Origin: Cerioporus squamosus
Taxonomy: Eukaryota; Basidiomycota; Agaricomycetes; Polyporales; Polyporaceae
DNA: 64,000 bases
Assembly: GCA_022592435.1 (NCBI GenBank)
Contig: JABYQS010000098.1
Span: 86,547 to 150,546, forward strand
Reading direction: 5' to 3'
Positions 23,518 to 35,631 of the stretch are shown piece by piece (position 1 is the stretch's first letter; each line of letters starts with the position of its first letter). A model generated the notes under the pieces. That model did no database searches. It was given only the letters and a program-made list of their open reading frames with translations, and was not told the DNA's origin. The position numbers were made by a program, and so were the translations under genes.

Positions 23518-24389
23518 AGTCAATGCATTCTTGAATGACAGTAGTTCTGAGATGTGAGGCTTGGAGACGGCTCTAGAGAGGATCCCAGTGCAGTTGAGCG
23601 CGACGTCGACGTCGTGGTTGCGGTCTGAGCCGCAGCGAGCGAGCGCTACAGTAACCCGGATACATAAACGCTGTGACGCTCCCCCTCGGGTCACACTCCG
23701 AAAATTCAAGTCATCTTACTTCTCTCCCAGGCCGATAGCGACCTCTCAAATTCAAGGACGAACGGCGGCCGTGCTCGCCATCTAAACAGCTTATTGGCTA
23801 TTGCGGCCATGAGTTCGGTAGGTGACGTGCCGGTGGCCAGAGCAATGGCTCACGTAACTGTGCCCGACTCCGATGACAGACGCTTACCACGACGACAGGA
23901 CATCGCAGTCATATTTCGCTCCTCAATCGCGAAAACCATCCATGAAAAGGGGTGCATGTACAGTGCAGGCGCACGGGGAACGACTCGGGCGATCCGTAAC
24001 CACAAGTTGTGCTAGCGTCTGGCCTGTGGCTATGTGGCTTGCCTTCGGCATCAACCATCCCGACCCCGAGGTCCATCCCCGATATGGATATGACGATAGA
24101 GGCGCTCCTCGTCCTCGGCCAGCTTTACTTTCAACGCCGAAGATGACCTGCCACCAATACTTGGTTTGTGTCTTCCCTCTGGCCCGCTCTCTCGCTGACC
24201 CCCCAGTGCTACCGACCTTCCTTACGTACGCACAGGAGGAGGTGCATGCGTAAGGTGCCCGACGTAGTGTCCGAGCGTTTTCCCCATGGCCTCTGCAGAC
24301 TATAAAAGCGGGCTGTTCGATGTCATCCTTCATCATCTACCAGCTACCGCATCCTCTACCTATCCAGCCTTTCTACTTTGACGCACACC
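23518..24389. promoter_or_regulatory. Divergent SET-A / SDR upstream region
   Basis: 872 bp between the SET-A and reductase start codons, with no supported gene. It contains an inverted CCAAT (ATTGG near 23792) and the TATA box of the reductase at 24301. Confidence 0.45.
24301..24307 (+). promoter_or_regulatory. TATA box of the SDR reductase
   Basis: TATAAAA lies 89 bp before the ATG. The intervening sequence is CT-rich, typical of basidiomycete promoters of well-expressed or inducible genes. Confidence 0.55.
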
Positions 24390-25817
24390 ATGTCTATCAA
24401 CCCGCCTGCCTTGATTCTGGTGAGTACTCATACTGATCAGTGCACCGCTGTGAGCCTTACCAGCGTGGATCCCTAGGTTACCGGAGCCTCCGGCTTTCTG
24501 GCCACGCATATCGTGACGCAGCTGCTCGATGGTGGTTACCGCGTCAGAGGGTGAGAACTCTCTCCCTTGCGTCTACACCAGCCGACTCACTCTTGAGCAG
24601 CACCGCACGTGGCGCAAAGCTCGATCTCCTCCGCGAGCACTTCAAGTCAAATCCCAACTTTGAGGCCGTGAAGATAGATGACATTGCTACCGGCGACTTT
24701 TCCGCTGCCCTCAAAGGTGTGTTCGCTGCCTGCGGCGTTCGCTACTGGCACTTACTTACCTCGGCCTCCCATCCGCCCTCTATAGGTGTCAACGCTGTCA
24801 TTCATGCGGCGTCGCCTCTAGTTGGGAAGGCAGCACCTGCTGAACAAATCCAGGTGCGTTAGCTGCTGGATCGATTGACAATGACAATCTGATGTCTGTG
24901 AAACTCAGGGCGCAGTTGAAGGCACACTAAACGTGCTTCGTCAGGCCATTGCCGCAGGCATCTACAAGGCTGTCGTGACGAGCAGCTGGGCTACGCTTTT
25001 GGATCGTGAGTACCCCAGTGAGACCGACACGTAACCTGTGTGCTCATACCGTTCTAGCCGACCACAAGGACGTATTCACGGGCATCACGTTCACCGAGAA
25101 AAGTAAGTGCTTCGTGGACGTACCAAACCTCCGCTGACCAACGCATCCAGACTATGGGAAGGCGACCCGCGAGGACCTCATCAACGGCAACCACAACCCC
25201 TTCTACACCTACATGGGCAGCAAGATCCTCGCTGAAGAGGCTGCTTGGAAGTTCGCCGAGGAGCATCCGCAATTCGACCTCGCCACGAGTGCGTCGTCCA
25301 TCATCCCTTAAAATGTGTACGCAACTGACCTCGACTCGGCCCAGTTAACCCTCCTTTCCTATTCGGGAAGTTCCTCCTCCACCCTGGCAACGGTCCGAGC
25401 TCCCTCGGCTCGAACTCTATCCTCTACCAGCTCATCGCCGGTGAGGGTGGACGCCCGCTCCCGGACCAAGCTTCCCCCGAGTACTGCCACGTCTCGGACG
25501 CCGCTCGCGCCCACATCCTCGCGCTGAAGCTCCCGAAGCTCCCCGCCGGCGCGGACGTCCGCACTAAGCGGTTCATCGTCGCGGCCCCGGTGCCGGCTGT
25601 CTACACCGAGGTGGTCAAATACGTCGCCGAGAAGTATCCGGAGCTGAAGGACCGCCTCCCGACGCTGGAGAATGCCCCTCCGCTGCCCGGACCGTTGTCG
25701 AAGAGCGACACTACACGGGCTAGGGAGGTGCTCGGGATCAAGGAGTATATTGGATTGGAGGAGACTCTCGACGAGACCATCAAGTCGCTCCTCGAGGTCG
25801 AGAAGTCGTGGAATTGA
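24390..25817 (+). CDS. Extended-SDR NAD(P)-dependent reductase (dihydroflavonol-reductase/GRE2-like)
   Basis: Eight exons: 24390-24419, 24477-24550, 24601-24716, 24786-24853, 24909-25005, 25058-25102, 25151-25288 and 25345-25817. Phases match, giving 346 aa. The N-terminal nucleotide-binding motif is VTGASGFLATHIVTQLLDGG. HAASP, VVTSSWA and the catalytic YMGSK (YxxxK) follow, then NPPFLFGK. These define the extended SDR group containing dihydroflavonol-4-reductase-like and Gre2-like ketone or aldehyde reductases. The substrate is unknown. A clear TATA box upstream suggests inducible expression. It sits between the two SET paralogues on the opposite strand. Confidence 0.93.
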
Positions 25818-26225
25818 ACCTTGTACCTGCACGCTCCGAGCGACCTGTAGATCGATTTAGTTTGACACAACCGCACGAGCTCAATTGATCATGGAATTAC
25901 TATCCGCTGTGCCCTTGCGCCGCTTCCTCGGCCTTGACCTGCGTACGAGCAGTCCGCTGAAGAGTATTATCCCTGACAGTAGCCGTTCCCGCACACTCTG
26001 GACCTCTACGTACATTACACATACGTGAACCATGATTTCGTTGATTAGTCCTCTCTTCCTCCACATGAATTTAACTTACTGGCCCCAGTCGGCTTGCTAC
26101 TCAATAGGCAGCCTCGGTGACCATCAGACTTTCGCAAAGCCCTCCCCTGAAGCCGCGTCAATCTGTTATTAAATCACTGTTTCCTTCGCATACGTCTGGG
26201 ATGACGCATATAACCTGCTCCCAGA
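25818..26225. other. Intergenic between convergent genes
   Basis: 408 bp between the SDR stop and the SET-B stop. No gene is visible. Confidence 0.5.
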
Positions 26226-29094
26226 CTATCCGTCTTCAAGATCGTTTTCCTTCTCATCCGCCCCCAACAAGTCATCCTTGTCAAGCGTCTCCTCTCCATC
26301 CCCGTCATCCCCTGCGACCTCCGCATCGAACCGCTCCTCGTCGCTGCTCGGCACGTCGCAGTTCGCCCAGTACCCCTCGCCATAGCCTAACAGCAGCTCC
26401 TCGCCCTTCTTCACCTCCTTGGCTGGCACACATTTCAAAGCGCGAGTCAGCCCCTGCGAACGCCAAGACAGTGGAGCGAGGTTTGGAACACTCACACGCC
26501 CAAAAGTATATCCGCTGGTCTCCGTCCACCACCGTCGCTGCAGCGTATCCGGTCGGCATACGGAAGGAACGGCAAAGAGGCGATGAGAGAACTGGACTCA
26601 CGCTCTGCCTGGGCGTTCAGCTTGTCCTTCTCCAGCGAGTCGTTCAGGCACCGCGTCGGGTCTCCGACCGTTGCGGCGTCGAGGATGCCGCTGTTGTCGT
26701 TGAGCGAAAACATGTAGTTCAGCCCGCGGTGCCGGTTGATCTTGCGCTGCGCCTTGTCGATCCTGGAGTGGCGGCCGTGGGGAAGTCATGGCTCAGCTCA
26801 TTCGAAAGGGCAGGAAGAGTGAAGAGAAGACGACTCACTTCTCGTTGGGAGTGAGCGGGTACTTCTCCGCGATGTATTCTGCACACGATAATGCCGGTCG
26901 GAGGGGGAGCAGCGGAGCGGAAGAGCGTACTCACCCCCGAGGAAGGATCCTGCGGAGATTTTGTCGCTTGCGAAAGCGCCTAGCCCGTACGTCGCCTGCT
27001 TCACCGCAATGATCTTTGCGTTCGAATGTTGGTGGACGAAAGGGCGCATACGGACGGTACTCGTGGGACATACCGGCTTCTTGTCCTTCTGCAAGTACAT
27101 GTACTTGCACGCGTGTTTCGTATGCTTCTTCGTCCGCTCTACGGGAAGAGGTCAAGACAGCCCGCGACAGCGACATGTTGCACTCACTGTTCCTGGAGTA
27201 TCCGGTGGTCGCACCATCAGCGCAAGCATAGAGCGGTATCGCTCGCAAGAGGGCAGATGGAAGGCGGTAATGTACGCACCTCGTCCCAGCGCACAACTCG
27301 GGACTGCACTCCCACCCAGCATCGATGCATGGGCAGATCGCTTGAGGGTTCCCCTTCGTATCGGCCAGGTGAAGGCATTTGCCGTCTTCGCAGGTACATC
27401 CCTTCCGTAACCCTGATTGGCCGGTCGCGTTGTCACTGGTTGAGAGACGAGAGGGCGAGAAGATGTGTGTGCAACACGGACTCACCACAGCGTGCGAAGC
27501 ACCCACATCTCCTGCTGCACATTGTCTGTCTTAGTGCGCATGTGCAGGCAGGCAAGGCGCATGGTCCGTCGTGGTCGCAGACGTCGGTCCTAGGCCAGGT
27601 TTGATATACGGTAAGCAAGAGCGATATCATACGATCAGAATCGTCAAGACCAACTGGTGTACGATGGCTACTTGAGGATCCTTCTTGCTTGGACCGAATG
27701 TGTCTGGAATGGTGGAGCTCTTCTTCGGAAGATACATGATTCTGTGGTAGTATACCTGCCGAGCAGCGACTCAACCTTCCGAGAAGGGCAGCAGTTGCAG
27801 AAGTGACTGACCTCGCGGCAGTCTGCGTCGCAGAGTACTGCGAGTTTGCATATGGGCGCATCCGGGAAGACCTTGAGCATGTCGCAGATGTCTTGGTTGA
27901 TCTCCATGATGTCCGTCTCCTCCTGCTCGCGTTATCACCGCTGAGGTCCTCGACCTCTAAATGCACAGCACGTACCGGATCCTGCTCAGCGCGGTAGCAC
28001 TTCGGACCACAGGGCCTGGAGCTCTCCATGTACTCTTCGTTGGCCTTCTTGTGCTTTGCGTGTCTCAAGGGAGGTTTCGGGACCTCTGAGTACGCGTTGA
28101 GGGAATGAAACATTCTATTGGAGTAGCAACGTACTGTGTAGCATACACAGGCCTTCGACGCAGTTTGTGCTGCGGCAAAACAAGGAATCGAGACTACTAA
28201 CGGACCGCCATAGGTCGGGCTTGCGCGCCGCTTCTCGGAGTGCAGCCAGCTGCCTGGAAGGGACTGCCTCCTTCCAGTCAAAGAGGTCGCTACCATGATG
28301 AAACCCGTGAGGTGAGAGATGGAGGGGATTGATCGTGCATGGAGCGCTTACCGGTTGCACAAGGAAGTCAATAGGCCAGAGCGGCCGGTGATTTTTGGGA
28401 AATAGCGAACCTTGTAGTCGTCCAGAGCTGCAAGAGACAAACCAGCGTTTCGAAGAGACCAGGTCGCTTTCAGAACGATTAGTTTGTCTGCAGGACAGAA
28501 ACCGCGTTAGGCACAGCGTCGCATGAGCACGGTGAACGGCTTACAGTCCACGTCGTAGAATGACAACTGCCAGGAGAAGGAATCGTGTTGTTGTGCGTAC
28601 AGGAAGTGATAAAAACCGGGCTCGTCGGCGTAGGGTATGAAGTCCAGCAGTCTCTGGTCGTGTGTGTGGGATATAATACGAGTCGCCGGTGTACAAGACT
28701 CGTATTTGGGGTATGCGAAACGCATGATGGAGACGTTAGGAAGGAAAACCTCAAGTACAACAAGGGACTGGGAAGGTGAACCAAGGTCGGCAGGCAGTAC
28801 AGTGAACGTCAGAGAAGGGTCGGAGTCTTCTGCCATGGAGTCGCAGTCTTGGCCAGGTGCCTCCAACAGCTTGTCGATGGATGAGGCCGGGCTCGCAGCA
28901 GTTGGAGCCTGGATACTGCGTAGGATGCGCTCACTATAGCCTGGTTCCCAGTCGTAGAACAATAACCAAGCAGTGCGGTATGCCTGGATCATCATCTCTG
29001 GCACACGCATCCGTTCGCGGATACGCTGCGCATACCGCAAAGCCTGCAGCTCGTCGTCCCCATCCTCGAGGCGAGGCGCAGGCTCAGTATCCAT
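26226..29094 (-). CDS. EZH2-like SET-domain protein, paralogue B
   Basis: Multi-exon; start 29094 (MDTEPAPR), first exon 29094-28545, stop 26226-26228. It is collinear with paralogue A: YAQRIRERMRVPEMM and FAYPKYESCTPATR at the N-terminus, FCRSTNCVEGLCMLH, then RPCGPKCY, a motif also found in EZH2. The CXC-type cluster reads CDHDGPCALPACTC and CSRRCGCFARC, with KGCTCEDGKC and CPCIDAGWECSPELC after an intron. The SET domain has YGLGAFASDKI, LDAATVGDPTRCLNDS and ELLLGYGEGYWANCD. The acidic C-terminus ends KENDLEDG. The NHS motif again reads NDS. Family knowledge suggests a histone lysine methyltransferase; whether it acts in a PRC2-like complex is unknown. Confidence 0.85.
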
Positions 29095-29348
29095 CCCAAC
29101 ACTTCGTCCCAAGCACCGAACCCGAGAAAAGCATCCGTGGAGACGACGAGGAACAAGCTAGAACAAGAGCAGGCAGCAGCGAAGAGATGGACGCAAAGGA
29201 CAAGTCGCGCTCGCCCGGCAGCAGGCCCAAGTCACGCGAGTCACACCTTCGTAACGGGCACCTCGCCTGCGCTGCAACGCGCGCCCCGACGTGAGCAGCG
29301 ACCACCACCATCTCCCGACGCCTGCGACGACGACGACGAGCGGCAGCC
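29095..29348. promoter_or_regulatory. Short divergent SET-B / ATG18 promoter
   Basis: Only 254 bp separate the two start codons, so both genes probably share one bidirectional promoter. Confidence 0.5.
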
Positions 29349-31074
29349 ATGGCGGAGCGCGTTAACCCCAACATGCTCTTTGCCAATTTCAACCAGGACT
29401 TCACGTGAGTGAGTCCGGCCGCCTTCCAGCTCGCACTCTCCTTAAGGTGTCCCCAGATGCATCTCCGTCGGCACGAAGAAAGGATATAGTATCACCAATG
29501 TCGAGCCATTCGGGAGAGTGTATACCATGAGTGCGTATTGGCTTACCTTGAAGCTACGCTCTGTGCTGATCTCAAGGCTTCGACGCAGACGACGGAGCTC
29601 GAGGGATTGTGGAGATGCTGTTCTGCACATCGCTGCTCGCGCTGGTCGGTGCCGCAGACCATCCGCAGTCAAGTCCTCGGAAACTGCAGATTGTTAACAC
29701 AAAGGTGCGTTAAGTGTAGTACATCTCCCGCGGGTCGCGCCATGTCCGCCATACCCTCCCGACGGCGCGCCCGGGAGCGAGTTACGGTATGTGGACGGTT
29801 TCTGACCTGCAACACGCGCAGCGGCAATCCATGATCTGCGAGCTCCTCTTCCCATCGTCCATCCTCGCCGTCAAGCTCAATCGCAAGACGCTTGTCATCG
29901 TCCTCGAAGTCGAGATATACATTTACGACATCTCGAACATGAAGCTCTTGCACGTCATAGAGACAACACCAAATCCCAATGGTGAGTGCTCACAGTCTCC
30001 TCCCAGAAATACAGGAACCAATGCTCCCTAGCCATCGTCGCTCTCTCGCCTTCTGCCGACAACTCTTACCTCGCATACCCCTCACCCGTCCCATCACCTG
30101 CACTATCCCAGGCAACATCGTCACAACAGCCCACACCTCCCTCCTCCGCACCCTCCACCGGCGACGTCCTTCTTTTTTCCACACGATCCCTCACCGTCGC
30201 GAACGTCATCCAAGCGCACAAGTCCCCCATCTCCTTCCTCTCCATCAACTCCTCCGGCACCATGCTCGCCACCGCGTCCGAGAAGGGTACCGTCATCCGC
30301 GTCTGGAGCATTCCCGGGGCGGAGAAGCTCTACCAGTTCCGCCGCGGCACGCGCGAGGCGCGCATATACTCCCTCAACTTCAACATCGTCTCCACGCTCC
30401 TCGTCGTCAGCTCCGCGCACGACACCGTGCACATATTCAAGCTCGGGCAGGGCCAGGGCCAGGGCCGCGGAGGCGTCAGCACGGAGAAGAGCCCGTCAAG
30501 TCCCTCGGGCTCGATCGACAGCAGGGAGGGCTCACAAGGGCTGGACGGCGGGTACGAGTCGTATGTGGAGAAGAAGAGGGGCAGCAGTGTCTCGTATGTA
30601 CCTCCTCCGCGTTTTGATGTTATGCGCACATTGGCTTTGGGTATTCACGCGCGACGTGGTCTTGCAGGTCAACATTGCGTCGGAGATCGCTGCATCTGAC
30701 GAAGAACTTGACGTCGTCCGTCGGGGGCTACCTCCCGAACACCCTCACGGAGATGTGGGAGCCGTCACGAGACTTTGCGTTCCTCCGCTTACCAACGAGC
30801 GGTGCGCGGTGTATCGCTGCATTGAACGGGTGCGTGTAGTTGCTCGGTCTGCTTGGAGGAGTGTCACAACTGACAGTTGGTGCCAGGACGATGCCGCAGG
30901 TCATGGTTCTCTCGTCAGAGGGTTACTTCTACTCATACAATATCGACCTGGAGAACGGCGGCGAGTGCTCGTTGATGAAGCAGTACAGGTGCGTCCCTTG
31001 CAGCGGTCTCATCGGGCACGTGTGCTGACGCACTCCCTAGCCTGCTGGACTCGAACGACGAGACGGCAGAATGA
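29349..31074 (+). CDS. ATG18: PROPPIN WD40 protein Atg18
   Basis: Eight exons: 29349-29404, 29457-29530, 29577-29704, 29822-29981, 30032-30593, 30668-30829, 30887-30988 and 31041-31074. Phases match, giving 425 aa. The protein forms a seven-bladed propeller with the phosphoinositide-binding motif FRRG (YQFRRGT), which binds PI3P and PI(3,5)P2. It also has [14 protein letters not shown] at the N-terminus and [20 protein letters not shown] in blade 6. Family knowledge: Atg18 works with Atg2 in phagophore expansion and in vacuole membrane retrieval. A Gly/Gln- and Ser-rich loop after blade 5 is longer than in yeast. The Atg18 assignment over the sister Hsv2 rests on overall similarity and is less certain than the PROPPIN call. 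Confidence 0.92.
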
Positions 31075-31553
31075 ACCAGGTTATACGGATATTACCCTTG
31101 GATCTTGCGTCTCGTTCATTGTTCTCTTCATCTTCGCTTTTGTTCACCACGGTCGATACTCGCTCTCCCCTTCACGGAATCATCGGTACGCTCGTGTGGG
31201 GGATAGGCTTGTCCATGTCAGCGTCACGACTTTCATGATACCGTCGCGCTACCATACATGTAATACTAAGTATATTCGGTCATGGCTGGTGCCGTGGTCT
31301 CCGGGATATATCCAAGGACGGGAACGATTACATGCGCTCGTCATGCTGAGGACAAAGTACTCGTACGTACATACTGAGGGGGGTTACACTGATGGCAGGA
31401 ACATAGAGGAACACGACTACTGTCCTGGTACCGATGAGCAACATATCCAGACAGGTCTTTATCCAAGAATTACGATGGCAGGAAGGTGTATCCAAGATGG
31501 CAGGCATCGTCAGCACGGAATCGCGAGGGGTATATGAAAACCTTCCACTTCGC
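31075..31553. other. Intergenic between convergent genes
   Basis: 479 bp between the ATG18 stop and the stop of the next minus-strand gene. No gene is visible. Confidence 0.5.
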
Positions 31554-33151
31554 TCACTCATCGCCCCTGCGCGCAAGGAACACGCCCATATCGCTATTGG
31601 TGTTCCTTCTCTCGACCCCGGCGCGCAGGCCTACGCTCGGGAACCCAGCGACAGGCAGATACTCGGCCTTCCTCATCTGAGGCATCTCCGAGTCCTCAGG
31701 CTCCAGCGCCGCGACACGCAGCTCGGACGAGCCCAGATCACCCGGGAAGCCCTCAAAATCGTTGCCTGCGATGGCGGGGAGGTGCTCCGGCACGGTGGGC
31801 GGGGGCGACATGAGCGAGGACGCGGTCCCGCTCGCACTCTGCGACGAGGTCGAGTGCGAGATCGAGAGCGACACGCTCGCCTTGCTCTTCGACTTGCGCC
31901 GCTTCTTCTTCTCCTTCTCCCCCCCTGCCGCCCCGCTCCGCTCCGCTTCCGTTGCCGTTTCCTCCGGTGGGCGAGATCGGCGTCGAGGGCACGCTCTCGG
32001 ACAGCGGCGAGCGCAGCATCGGCTGGTGCTGGAACTGGTGGTTGTACGGGGCCGGCCCTGCGCCAGTGTACCCGGTGCTGACAGTGCCGCGGCTGGAGGA
32101 CGAGCGCGTGTCGGACGTGCTCATGGTCCCGCTGCCGTGGAGAGACTTGGACTTGGACTTGCTCCGCGGGCGGGAGGTATAGGACTCCCCGCCGAAGTCA
32201 GCGCCGTCTGCTGCCTCGTCGGCTTCGGCGGCTTCGGCTGCGTCGGGGTCGAAGGGCTGCACGGGCTGGCCGTGCGCGAAGGGCCCGAACTCGTGTGAGG
32301 AGGTCGAGCCCGAGCCGGTGCCCGAGGTCAGGCTGGGTGCGAAGGGCGAGGTGAGATGGGGGAGGGCAGGACCGCTTCCCTATAGACAGAGAACGTTGTT
32401 CAGTACAACAGGCGGAGAGGGATGCCGATCCGCGACAGTGCGACAAGCGGAATATAGTCGCAACGTAGGATAGCAAGAAGAGACATGGAAAACGTACCTG
32501 GAAACCCTCAAAGTCCTGCTCGCCGTTTGCCTGGATGTCCAGCGCCGCCGCCATCGCCGCCTTCTTCAGCTCCTTCCTCTCCCTCCTCCGCCGCCTCCTC
32601 TCCTCCTTCTCCCGCCTCTCCTCCTCCTCCCGCGCACGCGCCTGGGCCAGCCGCGCCGCGCTCAGCTCCTCAATCGCCGCCGCATCCAGCGGGGCCGCGT
32701 CCGAGTCCATGCTCGAGCTCGAGATCGTCCTCCCATCGGCCCCCATCCCGCCCCTCGCCGCCGCCCTCCCTTGCCCACCCCCACTGCGTCTCCGTCCGAC
32801 CAGCGGGTCCTCGTCGTCCGACTCGGGCAGCTGGATCGCGGGCGCGCGGCCGAAGAGGTCGAAGCCGAATATGCGGATGTGCCTCGGGGCGCGGCGCCGC
32901 TTCTTCCTGCGCCGCTCGCCGGGGTTTGTGTGCAGCGAGAGCGCGTCGGCGTCGTCGGAGGCGTCCGCGAGGAGGCCCTCGAGCTCGTCGGGGCGTGCGC
33001 GGGGCGGCGGGATGACGTGGGCGAAGGCGGGGTTGCGCGGGCGCTGGTGCTCGTCTTCGCTGTCGGAGGGCGCGTCGGAGGACTTGAGGCAGGGGAGGCA
33101 GGAGAAGGCGGCTTGGATGGAGTCGGACCAGGAGAACTGTACGTGGGCCAT
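31554..33151 (-). CDS. Charged low-complexity protein of unknown function, apparent frameshift
   Basis: Exon 1 is 33151-32498 and exon 2 starts at 32379 after a 118-nt intron. The N-terminus (FSWSDSIQAAFSCLPCLKSS) has a Cys-containing motif reminiscent of membrane-anchored fungal proteins. It then has RIFGFDLFGRAPAIQLPESD, a long E/R-rich coiled-coil stretch and Ser-rich segments. At a run of seven G (coding strand; C7 at 31919-31925) the coding bias jumps frame. The upstream frame is strongly coding to this point; downstream, the frame beginning EKEKKKRRKSKSK and ending FLARRGDE is strongly coding to 31554. One fewer G would join them. No canonical intron rescues the frame. I do not recognise the family. 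Confidence 0.7.
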
Positions 33152-34048
33152 CGTGGCGAGGTGTGTGGTACGGAGCACGAGAGGTTGCAAGAGATTTAGA
33201 AAGAGCAGCTGGTAGTCGTGATTCGTGGGCGTGATAATTCGTGAGAGCTTCCGAGTCAGTGAAGCTGCGGAGCTTGCTGCGTCAGGCGTGTCCTGCCGAC
33301 ACCGTCAAGGGGGCAAACGGCAAGGAGGTGGTGGACGTGGCAGAAGGAGGCAGCGCGCAGTCTGGCCTCGGGGATCTGACAGAAGAGAAAAGGGCAGGTC
33401 GCGGCGTGTACGGTGTGGGGAGATATGCGGAAACCACAATCACGGCTTCCGGCAACTCCCCGGATGCTGCATCTTTACCCGGCTCAACATCTCGTCCCCA
33501 AGAGTATTTCATGCTCGTAAGAAACACGCTATACAGGAGGCTGTATGCAAGCTACCGGCGATGCCTATGTCTACGTTACGTCTGCTCGAATATTCGCATA
33601 CTACTCTTCGCATGCACCAATCCGAGTTAAGTAGCTGTAGTTTCTCCCAGTGAAGCTATAGGACGGGACTACCCACGCGGCGTGATGGACGTTCCGTGCT
33701 GGGCACGGGCAGGAGGGCTTCCTTGCTCATTCGAGGCGTACTAAGCCGCAGCGTCCCTAATCAGAACTCCTGCGGTCGCCGTGAGTTACCATACACCGCA
33801 GGCAGCAAGCACGAAGCGGGGACGTACCTTGCCTACTACAGCAGAGTTGTGTGCAATAGTACTCGTCGGAGTGCTCCATGAGCGTGCGGAAAGCTAGCGG
33901 ATCCGAGGCGGGGCCGGAATGGTGACCTAAGGACGAGACGAGGACGGGTGAAGCAGTCGATGAGCATTACAATCTACAAAAAACACAGTACACACACGAG
34001 GAGATCCCAGAGTGTCCAGTCCGTAACCAAGGAGAAGTCCCGAGTCCG
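33152..34048. other. Intergenic, no gene seen
   Basis: About 900 bp between two minus-strand genes. Open frames of up to about 140 codons lack coding bias and recognisable motifs. Confidence 0.45.
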
Positions 34049-34723
34049 TCAGTCGTCCGCGGCATCTGGTACACTGCGATTCCCGGGGGTAGCTTGGTGC
34101 TGAGCACGGTCCAATCAGCATCTCACCGGCTGCTCCGCCTAGCCCACACGATGTACACAGAGGTGACGATGCACGCACCTGCCTGAGCTTCGCCAGATGG
34201 ATCTTCAACGTCTCCGCGTAGTTCTCGAACCCCAGCGTGACCATGGCATAGAGGATGTCCTCGCCCCCGATCGTCTTGCGCTTCTCCATCTGGCACTTCT
34301 CCGCGGCCTCGGACGTGATGAACGAGATGAACTCGGACACGCACTCCTGCACGCACTCCTTCGCCTCCTTCGAGATTTTTGCCGTCGCGGGCACCGACGA
34401 CTTCATGATCCGCGACACGTTCGCGATCTGAACAACCGAGGCCAGCGGGATGCGGGGGCGAGGAGGACGCGACGCGAAGCATGCACGGCGGATGCGGATG
34501 TGAGAGCGGGGATTGAACGGGTAAGCACGATGGCGCGGAATGGCAAGACTTGCAGAGCACGCACCGGGAGGAAGCGGTCTTGTTCGCGATACTCGCCAAT
34601 GTCCTGCTCAGTGATGGGTGCAGGCTCAGGAGTCTCAGCGGGGACGGGTTGTGGACCAGAGCCATCTTCTGGCGCAGGAGCGATCGTCTGAGGCGCGATA
34701 GTCGGCGGTACAAATTCAGACAT
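34049..34723 (-). CDS. HAP3: NF-YB / HAP3 histone-fold subunit, copy 2
   Basis: Three exons, 34723-34565, 34427-34179 and 34099-34049, give 152 aa, the same length and exon phases as copy 1. Differences seen include GPQP for [14 protein letters not shown] for [10 protein letters not shown], and a diverged 16-residue tail, [16 protein letters not shown]. Histone-fold residues are otherwise unchanged, so it should dimerise with NF-YC like copy 1. Intron 1 is almost alignable end to end with intron 1 of copy 1, whereas intron 2, exon 3 and the sequence upstream of the ATG have diverged strongly. Confidence 0.94.
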
Positions 34724-35086
34724 GGTATAGACAAGGTTCAGGTCAGCGTGATTTCTCAGGGGCGGGGATGTGGGTGTCGAGTAAAAAGGCTCGTGGACAC
34801 GCCCCCGGCATCCCCGGCGTGAGTCGCACGATCATATGACCACACGATGGCGCGGCGAACTGAGCTGAACGAGCTGAAGCCCTACCAAACGCTCCCCTTT
34901 CGGTGTACACCCTCTAGAGAGTATAGGCGAGTATCTTGAGCCTGCTCGCACCCTGTTCGCACCCAGCTCGCTAGGTGTTCGGGACCGTTCTGACTCACCA
35001 ACCTCGCTTAATGAAGGGTTGCCTGGTAGCACACGAGCCGACATCTCCCAAGACGCTCTGGTATTAGTCTGATTCTGCGTGTTGGA

Positions 35087-35515
35087 ATGCAGAGCGTAAT
35101 CAGCAGTACAGTGAACGACTGCCCCCCTGCTCAGCATCCCTCCAATAGCACCAACGCCACCCTCCGCCCCCACCTAGCCCCAGACACCGCACAACATTGC
35201 CTGTATCTGTCCCTGATGGACCCTGCACGCATTCCCCAGCCGCACCTCCCTAAACACCTCCTCTTGATAACCAGATGGACAGGGTGGTGCGAATGTGGGC
35301 AAGGCGCAAAGCGGAGAAAGCAGGCATACTCCTACGCCCTCGCGGTGAGGCCTGATGAACCTATCATGAAGGGAAGGCTTGTCAAAATCTTGGCCGTCTC
35401 GCCGGTCGCATACCACACACCTGAAGCCGCGCTGCGTGAACTGGAGACGTACGATCCGCATGTTTTGGGATGGATCACGGAGGCCCTACTAGCAAACTCT
35501 AAGGCTAATATGTGA
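35087..35515 (+). CDS. Hypothetical small protein
   Basis: An intronless frame of 142 codons, or 99 from the internal ATG at 35216. The C-terminal half looks protein-like (PDEPIMKGRLVKILAVSPV, LRELETYDPHVLGWITEALL). No family is recognised and no neighbour supports it. It could be a chance frame or the remnant of a larger gene. Confidence 0.35.
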   Translation: MQSVISSTVNDCPPAQHPSNSTNATLRPHLAPDTAQHCLYLSLMDPARIPQPHLPKHLLLITRWTGWCECGQGAKRRKQAYSYALAVRPDEPIMKGRLVKILAVSPVAYHTPEAALRELETYDPHVLGWITEALLANSKANM

Positions 35516-35631
35516 ATATCAAGTACACAATGTGATAACAGACTGATAGTAGTACATATCAAGGCTACTAGTAGTACTCGCTGAATTCAAGAGTCAATTA
35601 ACTGCTACTGGCAGCAGATTCGGAACACTTT

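Noticed and set aside
34197..34691. A plus-strand frame over NF-YB copy 2
   Set aside because: It is antisense to a histone-fold gene whose model is confirmed by its paralogue.
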